Source: an uncultured Clostridia bacterium (GTDB taxonomy: Bacteria; Bacillota; Clostridia; Oscillospirales; Ruminococcaceae). From it: a DNA stretch of 64,000 nucleotides. The translations under genes and the position numbers were made by a program. The notes beneath the pieces are model-generated. The model made no database searches and was not told where the DNA came from. It saw only the letters and a list, made by a program, of their open reading frames with translations. Location: the NCBI GenBank assembly GCA_947628615.1, contig CANRAO010000003.1, forward strand, positions 1 through 64,000, given 5' to 3'. Positions 44,667 to 54,322 of the stretch are shown here, piece after piece (within the stretch, counting starts at the first letter, position 1; each line of letters starts with the position of its first letter).

Positions 44667-45233
44667 TTACTCTTTAATCAGTACGGCTAAGAATTCGCAG
44701 TCTTCACCGCCTGCTGCTATCATTCCATGAGGCTGATTTGAATTATAATAAAGCGAATCGCCTTCATTTAATATCTCAGTATGGTTACCGATAACAAACT
44801 TCAAGCTGCCTTTGATTATGAAATCCCATTCCTGACCCTCGTGAACAGATAACTTTATCGGCTTGTCCTGTTCGTTTTCGTCATATGGAGCCAAAACCAT
44901 AAGCGGCTCAATCTTTTTATCCTTGAACCTGTACGCCAAATGCTGATACGCAAAACGCTCTCTTCTCTCAATGGGAAGTCCCTCTCCCTTGCGTACTATT
45001 GAATAATTACTCAAACGAGGAGCGGCTCCAGTCAGCAGTTCTACTAAATCAACGTCAAATAATTCAGAACATTTGTATAAAAAAGTAACTGAAAAATCTT
45101 TTTCGCCCGACTCGATCTTCTTATAATCTTCAACAGATATACCTGTCTTATCGCAAAAAGACTGCATAGACAATTCACAGGACTCACGAAGTCCTTTTAG
45201 TCTTTCGGCAACTTCCTTAATGTTATAAGTCAT
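44667..45233 (-). CDS. XRE-family regulator with C-terminal cupin domain
   Basis: A 188-residue regulator. The N-terminal helix-turn-helix (residues ~8-62) has the pattern LKGLRESCELSMQSFCDKTGISVEDYKKIESG, and the C-terminal cupin domain (residues ~110-188) has HEGQEWDFIIKGSLKF and NEGDSLYYNSNQPHGM. Such XRE-cupins sense small metabolites. It lies directly upstream of the acyl-CoA synthetase gene and is probably its regulator; the ligand may be an acyl compound. A HAD phosphatase gene lies 20 bases upstream. Confidence 0.87.
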   Translation of the reverse strand: MTYNIKEVAERLKGLRESCELSMQSFCDKTGISVEDYKKIESGEKDFSVTFLYKCSELFDVDLVELLTGAAPRLSNYSIVRKGEGLPIERRERFAYQHLAYRFKDKKIEPLMVLAPYDENEQDKPIKLSVHEGQEWDFIIKGSLKFVIGNHTEILNEGDSLYYNSNQPHGMIAAGGEDCEFLAVLIKE

Positions 45234-45253
45234 AAATTCTCGCCCTTTCCATT

Positions 45254-45913
45254 TTATTTAATATTATCTATTACTTCAATAAGTTCCATTGGGTGCGAAA
45301 TTATAAAATCAGCACCTGATTCTATAAGTTCCTTTTTATATCTAAAGCCCCACAAACAGCCAACTGCTCTGAGTTTAGCATTATGTCCGGTTTCAATATC
45401 AACGCTTGAATCCCCCACAACTAAAATTTCATTTATAGTTAAATTCTTACCTTCCAATATATCATATATTATCTTAGGGTCAGGCTTTGTCGGATTTTCT
45501 TCCCTTTTACCCATAATCACGTCAAATTGATTGTTTTTAAACAGATCATTAATGATCTCTTGTGTAAACACATCGGTTTTATTTGAGGCAACTGCATATT
45601 TTATTTCTCTTTTATCCAACTCAGCAAGCAACTCTTTTATACCGTTATAAGGTACGGTTTTGTTTAGATAATTTTGAGAGTAACGCTCTGCAAACTGTGA
45701 GTGTACTCGCTCGATTTCATTCGCCGTTCGTTTATTCTCCGGCAATGCTCTCTCAATAAGTTTTAATGTTCCGTTACCGACAAAATAATAATAGCTGTCA
45801 AGTGGATGCTCTTTATATCCATTTTGTTTCAACACATAATTGACTGAATCTGCAAGATCATATATTGAATTTACCAAAGTTCCGTCCAAATCAAAAATTA
45901 TATACTTAATCAT
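45254..45913 (-). CDS. HAD hydrolase, phosphoglycolate phosphatase-like
   Basis: A 219-residue HAD-IA phosphatase. Motif I is FDLDGTLVNS at residues 7-16, motif II AVASNKTD near 110, motif III KPDP plus GDSSVDIETG near 165. The cap domain is alpha-helical. Phosphoglycolate phosphatase or pyrophosphatase (PpaX-like) are plausible. No ribosome site is visible before the ATG, and TATAAT (45923-45928 on the complement) lies only 9 bases upstream, so the transcript may be leaderless. Confidence 0.85.
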   Translation of the reverse strand: MIKYIIFDLDGTLVNSIYDLADSVNYVLKQNGYKEHPLDSYYYFVGNGTLKLIERALPENKRTANEIERVHSQFAERYSQNYLNKTVPYNGIKELLAELDKREIKYAVASNKTDVFTQEIINDLFKNNQFDVIMGKREENPTKPDPKIIYDILEGKNLTINEILVVGDSSVDIETGHNAKLRAVGCLWGFRYKKELIESGADFIISHPMELIEVIDNIK

Positions 45914-45982
45914 AATAAAACAATTATAGCGGTAATATGTTAAAAAAATATTAACTCACTGTGTTATTTACTAACTTTTAAC

Positions 45983-46558
45983 TTAACCGCCCAAAAAAGT
46001 GTGCTCAATAAATATTTTAAATCCTATTGCTATTAGAATAAGCCCGCCGATAATCTGAGCTTTATTATTAAGAAGACTACCGAATTTTTTACCTACTAAC
46101 ACTGCAATGACCGAAAGTACAAAGGTAACAAACGCTATAAACCCTGCTGCCATAACTATATTTACGTTAGGAAGCACAGCAAACGAAACTCCAACAGCCA
46201 GTGCATCAATACTTGTTGCAACTCCCTGAACTAAGAGAATACCCAAGCCTATAGACATTCCTGTAGATTTAATATCATCATCTTTGCTTTTAACCCCGTC
46301 AATAAGCATTTTACCTCCGATAAAACAAAGAAGTATCAACGCAATATAATGGTCAAAGATTGATATATAATCAGCAAAAGTGCTTCCCAGAAAATAGCCT
46401 ATTGTCGGCATTGCCCCCTGAAACAGACCGAAGCAAAGCCCCATTCCGAGCGTCCAGCCGAACTTTACATTTTTATAGCAAAGCCCGTTTGTTACAGACA
46501 CTGCAAATGCGTCCATAGAAAGTCCTACAGCTATTAATAATAGCTCTGTCAAACCCAT
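45983..46558 (-). CDS. mntP: Putative manganese efflux pump MntP
   Basis: A 191-residue protein with six membrane spans and two inverted DUF204 repeats. The conserved Asp motifs are LSMDAFAVSV (residues ~13-22) and ATSIDALAVG in the second half, and GKMLIDG is present. MntP exports manganese. The ATG at 46558 is used because GGAGG lies just upstream; a longer frame to 46615 would run into tgt. It is the last gene of the queA-to-mntP run. Confidence 0.92.
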   Translation of the reverse strand: MGLTELLLIAVGLSMDAFAVSVTNGLCYKNVKFGWTLGMGLCFGLFQGAMPTIGYFLGSTFADYISIFDHYIALILLCFIGGKMLIDGVKSKDDDIKSTGMSIGLGILLVQGVATSIDALAVGVSFAVLPNVNIVMAAGFIAFVTFVLSVIAVLVGKKFGSLLNNKAQIIGGLILIAIGFKIFIEHTFLGG

Positions 46559-46559
46559 A

Positions 46560-47735
<1,176 letters not shown>

Positions 47736-48098
47736 TTAAGCATTGTGTAAATTCTTATCCTCAAACTTTTCATAGTATCCGATAAGATTACCGCTTTCGT
47801 CTCTTATAGCTACGCAGTAAACATCATCATTAGCACCATTACGGGCTTTATGAAACTCGAAAATCTTGTTTACCGACTTGTCCTTTTGCATTCTGCTGAC
47901 ATTATTTTTTATAATCTCCTGTGAATGACTGTTATGGCAGTCAAGAACTGATTTTCCGATAAGAGACGCCCCGCCCCGCTTTTCATAATTCTTAACTGCG
48001 GCAGGATTCATATAAATTATAGTGTGACTTAAATCACATACAACTATCGGCTTTTCATCACCGTCAATTATTCCTTTTAAAAACATATTAATGTCCAT
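47736..48098 (-). CDS. Stand-alone PAS domain protein
   Basis: A 120-residue protein consisting of one PAS domain (PIVVCDLSHTIIYMNPAAVKNY near the start, GKSVLDCHN, then IRDESGNLIGYYEKFEDK). No output domain is present and there are no membrane spans. Small PAS-only proteins of this type (related to PAS_4/Fist-like sensors) are found in Clostridia; the C-x-N motif in LDCHNSHSQE may contact a ligand or metal. It lies between a GNAT gene and tgt. The ligand is unknown. Confidence 0.8.
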   Translation of the reverse strand: MDINMFLKGIIDGDEKPIVVCDLSHTIIYMNPAAVKNYEKRGGASLIGKSVLDCHNSHSQEIIKNNVSRMQKDKSVNKIFEFHKARNGANDDVYCVAIRDESGNLIGYYEKFEDKNLHNA

Positions 48099-48143
48099 AG
48101 GTTTTATCTCCTTTTACAAAAGTTTTTCTTTATTAATGATAAT

Positions 48144-48584
48144 TTATGTATCAATCCTAATCATTTCGGTAAGAACCTTATTACGATATGTTAGGTCGTT
48201 CCTGACTGTAAAACCGAGACTTTCCCAAAATGCGTTTCCATCTATATTTTTATCAAATACGACCAGTGCGACCTTATTGATACCGCATTGCTTTAATGCC
48301 AAAATTGCGGTATCTACTAATTTACGCCCTATACCTTGATTTCTAAATCGTGGACTTACTGCGGTATGATAGATAAACCCACGCCTACCATCATTACCTG
48401 CCATAATCGCTCCGACAATTTTATTCTCAATTAAGGCAACAAAACAGGTATCAGGATTTCTATTTATGAATTTATCAATACCATCTCTTGAGTCATCAAA
48501 GTTGTTTAAGCCCATTCCTGCACATGACACCCATAAGTTATAAATCTCATCGTAGTCATCAATTGTCATTTTTCTAATGTTCAT
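48144..48584 (-). CDS. GNAT family N-acetyltransferase
   Basis: A 146-residue acetyltransferase. Motif A reads VSPRFRNQGIGRKLV (acetyl-CoA pyrophosphate loop) and motif B includes ALVVFDKNIDGNAFWESLGF. The N-terminal IRKMTIDDYDEIYNLW is standard. The substrate is not predictable. The ATG at 48584 has GAGGAG upstream; the frame extends back to 48605 without a ribosome site. Confidence 0.87.
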   Translation of the reverse strand: MNIRKMTIDDYDEIYNLWVSCAGMGLNNFDDSRDGIDKFINRNPDTCFVALIENKIVGAIMAGNDGRRGFIYHTAVSPRFRNQGIGRKLVDTAILALKQCGINKVALVVFDKNIDGNAFWESLGFTVRNDLTYRNKVLTEMIRIDT

Positions 48585-48641
48585 ATTATTCTCCTCTAAA
48601 TTCATTCACTTTCCATTTTTCCATAATAACATCATCATTTT

Positions 48642-49289
48642 TTAAAATATATTCAATAGCTCAGAAAGATCCTCTATTTCGTAATCTGCCTGCTCATTTT
48701 TATGAATAACACTTGCTAATCCACTAAGACCTTGTTTAATCCATACCGTTTTCATACCAACTTTTTTTGCTGGTACGATGTCGTTGTCCAATCTGTCACC
48801 AATCATAACGGCATTGACAGGCAAACACTTTGCCGCAGTCAGTGCACGAAGAAATATCTCACTATCCGGTTTTGAAATACCTTCTTCCGCAGAAGCTAAA
48901 ACAACGTCAAAATACTTTAAAATCCCCCAGCTTGAAAGGCGATCTTTCGTTCCCGGACTTTGATTTGCGATAACACCAAGACGGTATCCTTTGACGGTCA
49001 ACTGCTTTAAGACGGATTCCGTGTTACCGTATGGCTTTTCCGCCTCTTTATGCCACGGCGGCAATTCTATACCATAATACTTGACAGCCTCATGGTCGCC
49101 TTTCAAATTTTGCTTAGAAAATTCAATGACCTTTTTCTCAAAATCATCGGCACTGATCGATGTACCCGCAACTGCTTCACGGTATCTTAGTTTATAGCAT
49201 TCACTTTCATCAATAAGCGTTGAGCCAATATCGAAGAAAATCCATTTAATGTCTCTGAACGCAGTGCCTTTTCCCATAAATTCTTTCAT
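48642..49289 (-). CDS. HAD-IA family hydrolase
   Basis: A 215-residue HAD phosphatase. Motif I is FFDIGSTLIDES (Asp nucleophile with G-S-T), motif II GVIANQS, motif III KPDSEIF and motif IV MIGDRLDNDIVPAKK. The substrate is unknown. Its ATG overlaps the queA stop codon (TAATG), implying translational coupling with queA. Confidence 0.86.
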   Translation of the reverse strand: MKEFMGKGTAFRDIKWIFFDIGSTLIDESECYKLRYREAVAGTSISADDFEKKVIEFSKQNLKGDHEAVKYYGIELPPWHKEAEKPYGNTESVLKQLTVKGYRLGVIANQSPGTKDRLSSWGILKYFDVVLASAEEGISKPDSEIFLRALTAAKCLPVNAVMIGDRLDNDIVPAKKVGMKTVWIKQGLSGLASVIHKNEQADYEIEDLSELLNIF

Positions 49290-50341
49290 TACAATATCAC
49301 CATACTATCCCCAAAACTGAAAAATCGGTATTTTTCTTCAACAGCTGTCTTATAAGCATTCATTGTGTTTTCATACCCTGCAAAGGCTGATACCAGCATA
49401 ATAAGCGTACTTTCAGGAAGGTGAAAGTTTGTTATAAGTCCGTCAAGCACCTTGAACTTATATCCCGGATAGATGAAAATATCGGTCTTTCCGCTGCAAG
49501 GAATAACCTCTCCGTTATTTTCAGACGCAACGCTCTCAAGCGTTCTGCATGAAGTCGTACCCACTGCTATAATTCGACCACCTGATTTTCTTGTTTCACT
49601 AATCAGCTTTGCAGTTTCTTTTGGAACTTCATAATACTCGCTGTGCATTTTATGGTCTAAAACCTTGTCCACCTTTACAGGACGAAATGTTCCCAAACCT
49701 ACGTGCAAAGTTACATACGCAAGCTTAATACCCTTACTTTCAAGCTCACTAAGCTGTTCCTTAGTAAAGTGAAGTCCTGCTGTGGGTGCTGCAGCAGAGC
49801 CAAGCTCGTTTGAATACACTGTTTGGTAACGCTCTTTATCCTTTAGCTTTTCAGTTATATAAGGCGGAAGCGGCATTTGTCCGATTTCATCTAACGCCTC
49901 AAAAAAGTTCTTATCGCACGTGAATTTTGCTATTCTGTTACCGTCGTCAAGAACATCTATTATCTCAGCGTCAAGACTTGAACCGCCATGCTCAAAATGA
50001 AACTTCGTACCGACCTTTGCTTTTTTACCCGGTCTGCATAAAATCTCCCAGACCATATTCTCTTTTTGTTCTAAAAGCAAAAATTCAATAGGCGTATTGT
50101 TGTCTGCTTTCACTCCGTATATTCTGGCAGGAAGAACCCTTGAATCATTAAGAACAAGCAAGTCACCCTTTTTAAGATAATCGCATAGATTATAGAAATG
50201 ACTATGCTCAAATTTCCCTGTAACTCTGTCCATTTTCAAAAGCCGTGAGGAATTTCTCGGCTCAAGAGGCGTTTGGGCAATAAGCTCACTTGGAAGCTCA
50301 TAATAAAAATCAGACTTTTTCATATCATTTATATCTATCAT
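49289..50341 (-). CDS. queA: S-adenosylmethionine:tRNA ribosyltransferase-isomerase QueA
   Basis: A 350-residue QueA. Conserved segments are [50 protein letters not shown] and [12 protein letters not shown]. It transfers the ribosyl part of SAM to preQ1 in tRNA, giving epoxyqueuosine. It heads a six-gene minus-strand run ending at mntP that also contains tgt. The ATG at 50341 has AAAGG 14 bases upstream, a little far; an in-frame ATG six codons later is possible. It is divergent from the lysine riboswitch of asd. Confidence 0.95.
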   Translation of the reverse strand: MIDINDMKKSDFYYELPSELIAQTPLEPRNSSRLLKMDRVTGKFEHSHFYNLCDYLKKGDLLVLNDSRVLPARIYGVKADNNTPIEFLLLEQKENMVWEILCRPGKKAKVGTKFHFEHGGSSLDAEIIDVLDDGNRIAKFTCDKNFFEALDEIGQMPLPPYITEKLKDKERYQTVYSNELGSAAAPTAGLHFTKEQLSELESKGIKLAYVTLHVGLGTFRPVKVDKVLDHKMHSEYYEVPKETAKLISETRKSGGRIIAVGTTSCRTLESVASENNGEVIPCSGKTDIFIYPGYKFKVLDGLITNFHLPESTLIMLVSAFAGYENTMNAYKTAVEEKYRFFSFGDSMVIL

Positions 50342-50424
50342 ATATGTTACATATTCCTTTCATTTGTTCAAATAAACGCAAAATAAATCAGAATAAAATT
50401 TTTCTGCATTTTTCTTCTGCGGTG

Positions 50425-50453
50425 TTGACACACAGAATTATTTTTGGTATTAT
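50425..50453 (+). promoter_or_regulatory. Promoter of the lysine-riboswitch transcript
   Basis: TTGACA (50425-50430), 17-base spacer, TATTAT (50448-50453); transcription would begin just before the riboswitch aptamer. Confidence 0.78.
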
Positions 50454-50464
50454 AATTGTAGAAA

Positions 50465-50707
50465 CGATAGAGGTGCGGCTGAAATTATTAGCATTTTCAT
50501 AATTTAAAGGCTTCCCGAGCCGAAAATGTGAAAGGTGATGCTGCCGAAGAATTAAGTGTTGGGAAAGCTTATTTCTGATTGCACGCTTAAAAGGCTTGTA
50601 ATTGTCATCATAAAGTATGATGGAGTGCTATCGGCATATATTTGTCAGTATATATGTCAACATTTCTATTATATTGTATGATGAGCTGGTTTTCAACCAG
50701 TTTTTTT
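50465..50707 (+). promoter_or_regulatory. Lysine riboswitch (L-box) upstream of asd
   Basis: The conserved lysine-aptamer pieces occur in order: AGAGGTGCGGCT at 50470, GAAAGGTGATGCTGCCGAAG near 50530, CTGATTGCACGCT near 50577, AAGGCTTGTAATTGTCA near 50600 and GGAGTGCTATCGGCAT near 50621. They align well with the Bacillus lysC leader as I remember it. An expression platform follows: CTGGTT-TTC-AACCAG (50686-50700) and seven T residues (50701-50707), an intrinsic terminator. Lysine binding should end transcription before asd. This fills the 488-base gap between queA and asd. Confidence 0.9.
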
Positions 50708-50829
50708 AATATTTGTATGAAGTTGTTTGAAAATTTACAATTACTTATTCAAATATGTGATATAATTTTTAAAAGTAAGCATTATGCTTTCATAAATTTA
50801 TTTTTTAGAAGTACTTTACGGAGGTTTTT

Positions 50830-51909
50830 ATGAGAAAATTCAAAGTGGGAATAATCGGTGCAACAGGTATGGTGGGACAAAGATTTGCAACTTTACTTGA
50901 AAATCATCCCTGGTTTGAGGTTGAATGTCTTGCCGCTTCGCCTCGTTCAGCGGGAAAAAGCTATAAAGACGCTGTAGGTAAAAGGTGGGCAATGCCTACT
51001 CCAATGCCTGAGAAAATGCAAAGCATGATCATTCTCGACGCAGCTAAAGACATTGAAAAGATTGCAGGTATGGTCGACTTTGTGTTCTGTGCCGTAGATA
51101 TGAAAAAAGACGAAATAAGAGCATTAGAAGAAGCCTATGCAAAGGCTGAATGTCCGGTAGTTTCAAACAACTCGGCAAACAGGCATACCCCTGACGTTCC
51201 AATGGTCGTTCCTGAAATAAATCCTGAACACATTGAGATAATTAATGCCCAGAGAAAAAGACTCGGTACAAAGCGCGGCTTTATTGCAGTTAAATCTAAC
51301 TGCTCTATTCAAAGCTATGTACCTGCTCTGCATCCGCTTATGAAATACGGTGTTAAAAATGTTCTTGCCTGCACATATCAAGCTATAAGCGGTGCAGGAA
51401 AAACCTTTGAGACTTTTCCTGATATTGTTGATAATGTAATACCCTATATCGGCGGCGAGGAGGAAAAGTCTGAAATCGAGCCATTAAAGGTATGGGGAAA
51501 AATCGACGGCGACAGGATCGTTGACGCTAAAACTCCTTGCATTACTACACAATGCTTGAGAGTGCCTGTTCAAGACGGACACACTGCAGCAGTGTTCGTA
51601 TCATTTGATAAAAAGCCCTCTAAAGAGGAAATTCTTAAATCTTGGAAGGAGTTCAGCGGTGTTCCGCAGGAGCTTAATCTCCCGTCAGCTCCTAAGCAGT
51701 TTTTAAACTATTTTGAAGAGGATAACAGACCTCAGCCTAAGCTTGACAGGGATTTAGAAGGCGGAATGGCAGTTGCTCTCGGAAGACTAAGAGAGGATAA
51801 GCTGTTTGACTATAAGTTCGTATGTCTGTCGCACAACACGTTAAGAGGCGCCGCAGGAGGCGGAGTTCTTTTAGCAGAACTGCTGGCTGCAAAGGGTTAT
51901 TTTGATTAA
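50830..51909 (+). CDS. asd: Aspartate-semialdehyde dehydrogenase
   Basis: A 359-residue enzyme. The NADP-binding GIIGATGMVGQRF is at residues 8-20, and the catalytic cysteine is C158 in KSNCSIQSYVPAL. The SNCS form with a KSNCSIQ context marks the archaeal/fungal-like branch found in many Clostridia and Bacteroidetes. It reduces aspartyl phosphate to the semialdehyde. It is followed by dapA and dapB, the lysine branch, and controlled by the lysine riboswitch. GGAGG precedes the ATG. Confidence 0.95.
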   Translation: MRKFKVGIIGATGMVGQRFATLLENHPWFEVECLAASPRSAGKSYKDAVGKRWAMPTPMPEKMQSMIILDAAKDIEKIAGMVDFVFCAVDMKKDEIRALEEAYAKAECPVVSNNSANRHTPDVPMVVPEINPEHIEIINAQRKRLGTKRGFIAVKSNCSIQSYVPALHPLMKYGVKNVLACTYQAISGAGKTFETFPDIVDNVIPYIGGEEEKSEIEPLKVWGKIDGDRIVDAKTPCITTQCLRVPVQDGHTAAVFVSFDKKPSKEEILKSWKEFSGVPQELNLPSAPKQFLNYFEEDNRPQPKLDRDLEGGMAVALGRLREDKLFDYKFVCLSHNTLRGAAGGGVLLAELLAAKGYFD

Positions 51910-51947
51910 TTTTTTTAATATTTTACTCGTGAAAGGAGTAATCAGCT

Positions 51948-52838
51948 ATGAAAAAGACAATTTTCAAAGGCGCAGGAGTTGCCATTATCACACCTATGAA
52001 TGAGGACGGTTCTATTAATTTTGATAAGCTGGGCGAGCTTATTGAATTTAATATTGAAAATCACACCGATGCTATTATCATCTGCGGAACTACAGGTGAG
52101 AGTGCTACTATGACCGACAAAGAGCATCAGGACTGTATCACTTATGCAATTAAGAAGGCAGACGGAAGAATTCCTGTAATTGCAGGAACAGGCTCTAATG
52201 ACACAAAATATGCAGTTGCACTTTCAAAACACGCAGAGGAACAAGGTGCTGACGCTTTGCTTGTGGTTACTCCTTATTACAATAAATGCTCGCAGGAAGG
52301 TTTGATCAAGCATTACTACGCTATAGCAGACGCTGTTAATATTCCTATTATTGCATATAATGTTCCGTCAAGAACAGGAACAAACATAGCTGTTTCAACC
52401 TGTGTTGAGCTTTCAAAGCACAAAAACATTGCAGCAATTAAAGAAGCAAGCGGTGATATTTCAAGAGTTGCTCAAATTCGTGCCGCCTGCGGTGATGATT
52501 TGGACGTTTACAGCGGTAACGACGATCAGATTATTCCTATTATCTCACTTGGAGGAAAAGGAGTAATATCAGTTTTATCAAACTGTATGCCAAAGGAAAC
52601 TCACGAAATTTGCGAGCTTTGTTTTGAGAATAAATACGAAGAAGCGTCTCAGCTTGCACTTAAATTATTGGAATTTACAAACGGCTTATTTATGGACGTA
52701 AATCCAATCCCTGTTAAGGAAGCTCTTAATATTATGGGATTTGGTGTCGGAGAATGCAGACTGCCTCTTTGCAAAATGCCTCAGGCTAAAATTGATAAGC
52801 TGAAAGCACAAATGCAAAAGATCGGACTTGTAAAATAA
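51948..52838 (+). CDS. dapA: 4-hydroxy-tetrahydrodipicolinate synthase
   Basis: A 296-residue TIM-barrel aldolase. Y137 (PIIAYNVPSRTG) and the Schiff-base K165 (IAAIKEASGD) are in the canonical places; GTTGESATM lies at residues 47-55. It condenses pyruvate with aspartate semialdehyde. The pathway also feeds dipicolinate for spores, which matters in a spore former. AAAGGAG precedes the ATG. Confidence 0.96.
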   Translation: MKKTIFKGAGVAIITPMNEDGSINFDKLGELIEFNIENHTDAIIICGTTGESATMTDKEHQDCITYAIKKADGRIPVIAGTGSNDTKYAVALSKHAEEQGADALLVVTPYYNKCSQEGLIKHYYAIADAVNIPIIAYNVPSRTGTNIAVSTCVELSKHKNIAAIKEASGDISRVAQIRAACGDDLDVYSGNDDQIIPIISLGGKGVISVLSNCMPKETHEICELCFENKYEEASQLALKLLEFTNGLFMDVNPIPVKEALNIMGFGVGECRLPLCKMPQAKIDKLKAQMQKIGLVK

Positions 52839-52898
52839 CTGATTTGAAAATTAAAGAGGGCAGAAAGTATCTGCCTTTTCTTGAAAGGACTAATATTT

Positions 52899-53657
52899 AT
52901 GACAAATATAGCTGTATGCGGTGCTAACGGTAAAATGGGAAAAGTGATTTATGATGTTGTGTCTTCAAGAGATGATTGCGCAATTATTGCAGGTATAGAT
53001 AAGATAACAGATACATATTCTGATTTTCCTATAGTATCAAAAGTCATTGATATGAAAGTAAAGCCTGATGTGATTATTGATTTTTCCCACCCGAGCGTTT
53101 TAGATGAGCTTTTGGATTATTGTCAAACAAATGGAACTCCTATAGTAATTGCAACAACAGGCTATACAGAAGATCAAATAGCAAAAATAAAAAAGGCGTC
53201 ATCACAGATACCTGTGTTTTTCACATTTAATATGTCGCTGGGTATAAATCTATTGGCACAGCTTGCTAAAAAAGCAACTCAAATACTGGGCGGTCAATTT
53301 GATATTGAAATAGTAGAAAAGCACCACAATCAGAAAATCGACGCTCCGTCCGGAACAGCAATTATGCTTTCTGAAGCAATTAACGAGCAACTTGGCAATA
53401 ACTATTCTTTAACTTACGACCGTCATTCGGTTAGAAAAAAGCGTTCAAAAACCGAAATCGGTATGCACGCAATCAGAGGCGGAACAATAGTCGGCGAACA
53501 TGAAATTATCTTTGCAGGGCGTGACGAGGTCATAACTCTTAAACATGAGGCTCATTCTAAAGAGGTTTTCGCAGTCGGAGCTGTAAATGCGGCTTTATTT
53601 ATCAGCGATAAGTCTGCCGGTCTTTATGATATGAATAAGATGATCTCTAACAGATAA
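52899..53657 (+). CDS. dapB: 4-hydroxy-tetrahydrodipicolinate reductase
   Basis: A 252-residue reductase. The N-terminal dinucleotide motif is VCGANGKMGKVIYD, and the catalytic segment is EKHHNQKIDAPSGTA (His and Lys of the HHxxKxDAPSGTA signature). The ATG at 52899 is preferred because AAAGGA lies about 10 bases upstream; a frame start at 52881 lacks one. It is the last gene of the lysine-regulated operon, ended by two tandem hairpins. Confidence 0.95.
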   Translation: MTNIAVCGANGKMGKVIYDVVSSRDDCAIIAGIDKITDTYSDFPIVSKVIDMKVKPDVIIDFSHPSVLDELLDYCQTNGTPIVIATTGYTEDQIAKIKKASSQIPVFFTFNMSLGINLLAQLAKKATQILGGQFDIEIVEKHHNQKIDAPSGTAIMLSEAINEQLGNNYSLTYDRHSVRKKRSKTEIGMHAIRGGTIVGEHEIIFAGRDEVITLKHEAHSKEVFAVGAVNAALFISDKSAGLYDMNKMISNR

Positions 53658-53739
53658 TTATTTTTAGAGTTTTAACACGCTGGTACCCAATATAACCCGT
53701 TTTGGTGCCAATATATCAATTAATAAAAAGAATTAAACA

Positions 53740-53765
53740 AACAGGCAAGAATTTTCTTGCCTGTT
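53740..53765. terminator. First of two tandem terminator hairpins after dapB
   Basis: AACAGGCAAG (53740-53749) pairs perfectly with CTTGCCTGTT (53756-53765) around AATTTT. No long T-run follows on the plus strand. On the minus strand the stem is followed by TGTTTAATTCTTTTT. Confidence 0.7.
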
Positions 53766-53791
53766 AAGTAGTTTCATAATATTTATATTTT

Positions 53792-53816
53792 AGGCGGTAA
53801 GAATTTCTTGCCGCCT
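53792..53816. terminator. Second tandem hairpin, between dapB and ispF
   Basis: AGGCGGTAAG (53792-53801) pairs with CTTGCCGCCT (53807-53816) with one G-U, loop AATTT, followed by TAATAATTTTTATATTTTATT on the plus strand. It serves the convergent dapB and ispF genes. Confidence 0.75.
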
Positions 53817-53832
53817 TAATAATTTTTATATT

Positions 53833-54300
53833 TTATTCTATGAGGCAGACCGCTGTTGCAGAGATTCCCTTACCTGCTCCGGTAAACCCCAGACCCTCCT
53901 CAGTAGTTGCCTTTACGGAAATACAATCAATATCACAACATAATACCTTAGCAATATTTGCTCTCATCTTATTTATATAAGGCGCTAGCTTAGGTGATTG
54001 GCAGCAAATAGTTGAGTCAATATTCACAACAGCATATCCCCTGCTTTTTATTATTCCATAAACCTCTTTTAAAAGCCTTATGCTGTTCGCATTCTTGAAC
54101 TTTTCATCATTATCGGGAAAAAGCTTTCCTATATCTCCTAACGCACAGGCACCAAGCAAAGAATCCATAACAGCGTGAGTTAAAACATCTGCGTCGCTGT
54201 GTCCGAGCAAGCCTTTTTCAAACGGAATTTCAACTCCGCCTAAAATCAGCTTTCTATTCTCTGTAAGTCTATGAACATCATAACCGTAACCAATTCTCAA
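53833..54300 (-). CDS. ispF: 2-C-methyl-D-erythritol 2,4-cyclodiphosphate synthase
   Basis: A 155-residue IspF. It starts [12 protein letters not shown] with the metal-binding Asp and His, has [19 protein letters not shown] near residue 34, and ends with the usual [17 protein letters not shown]. The start is taken as TTG at 54300: the strong GAGGTGAT lies 6 bases upstream and the protein then begins exactly like other IspF proteins. A GTG at 54309 is part of that ribosome site. The MEP pathway is also represented by dxs. Confidence 0.93.
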   Translation of the reverse strand: MRIGYGYDVHRLTENRKLILGGVEIPFEKGLLGHSDADVLTHAVMDSLLGACALGDIGKLFPDNDEKFKNANSIRLLKEVYGIIKSRGYAVVNIDSTICCQSPKLAPYINKMRANIAKVLCCDIDCISVKATTEEGLGFTGAGKGISATAVCLIE

Positions 54301-54322
54301 ACAAATCACCTCAATCCTACAA

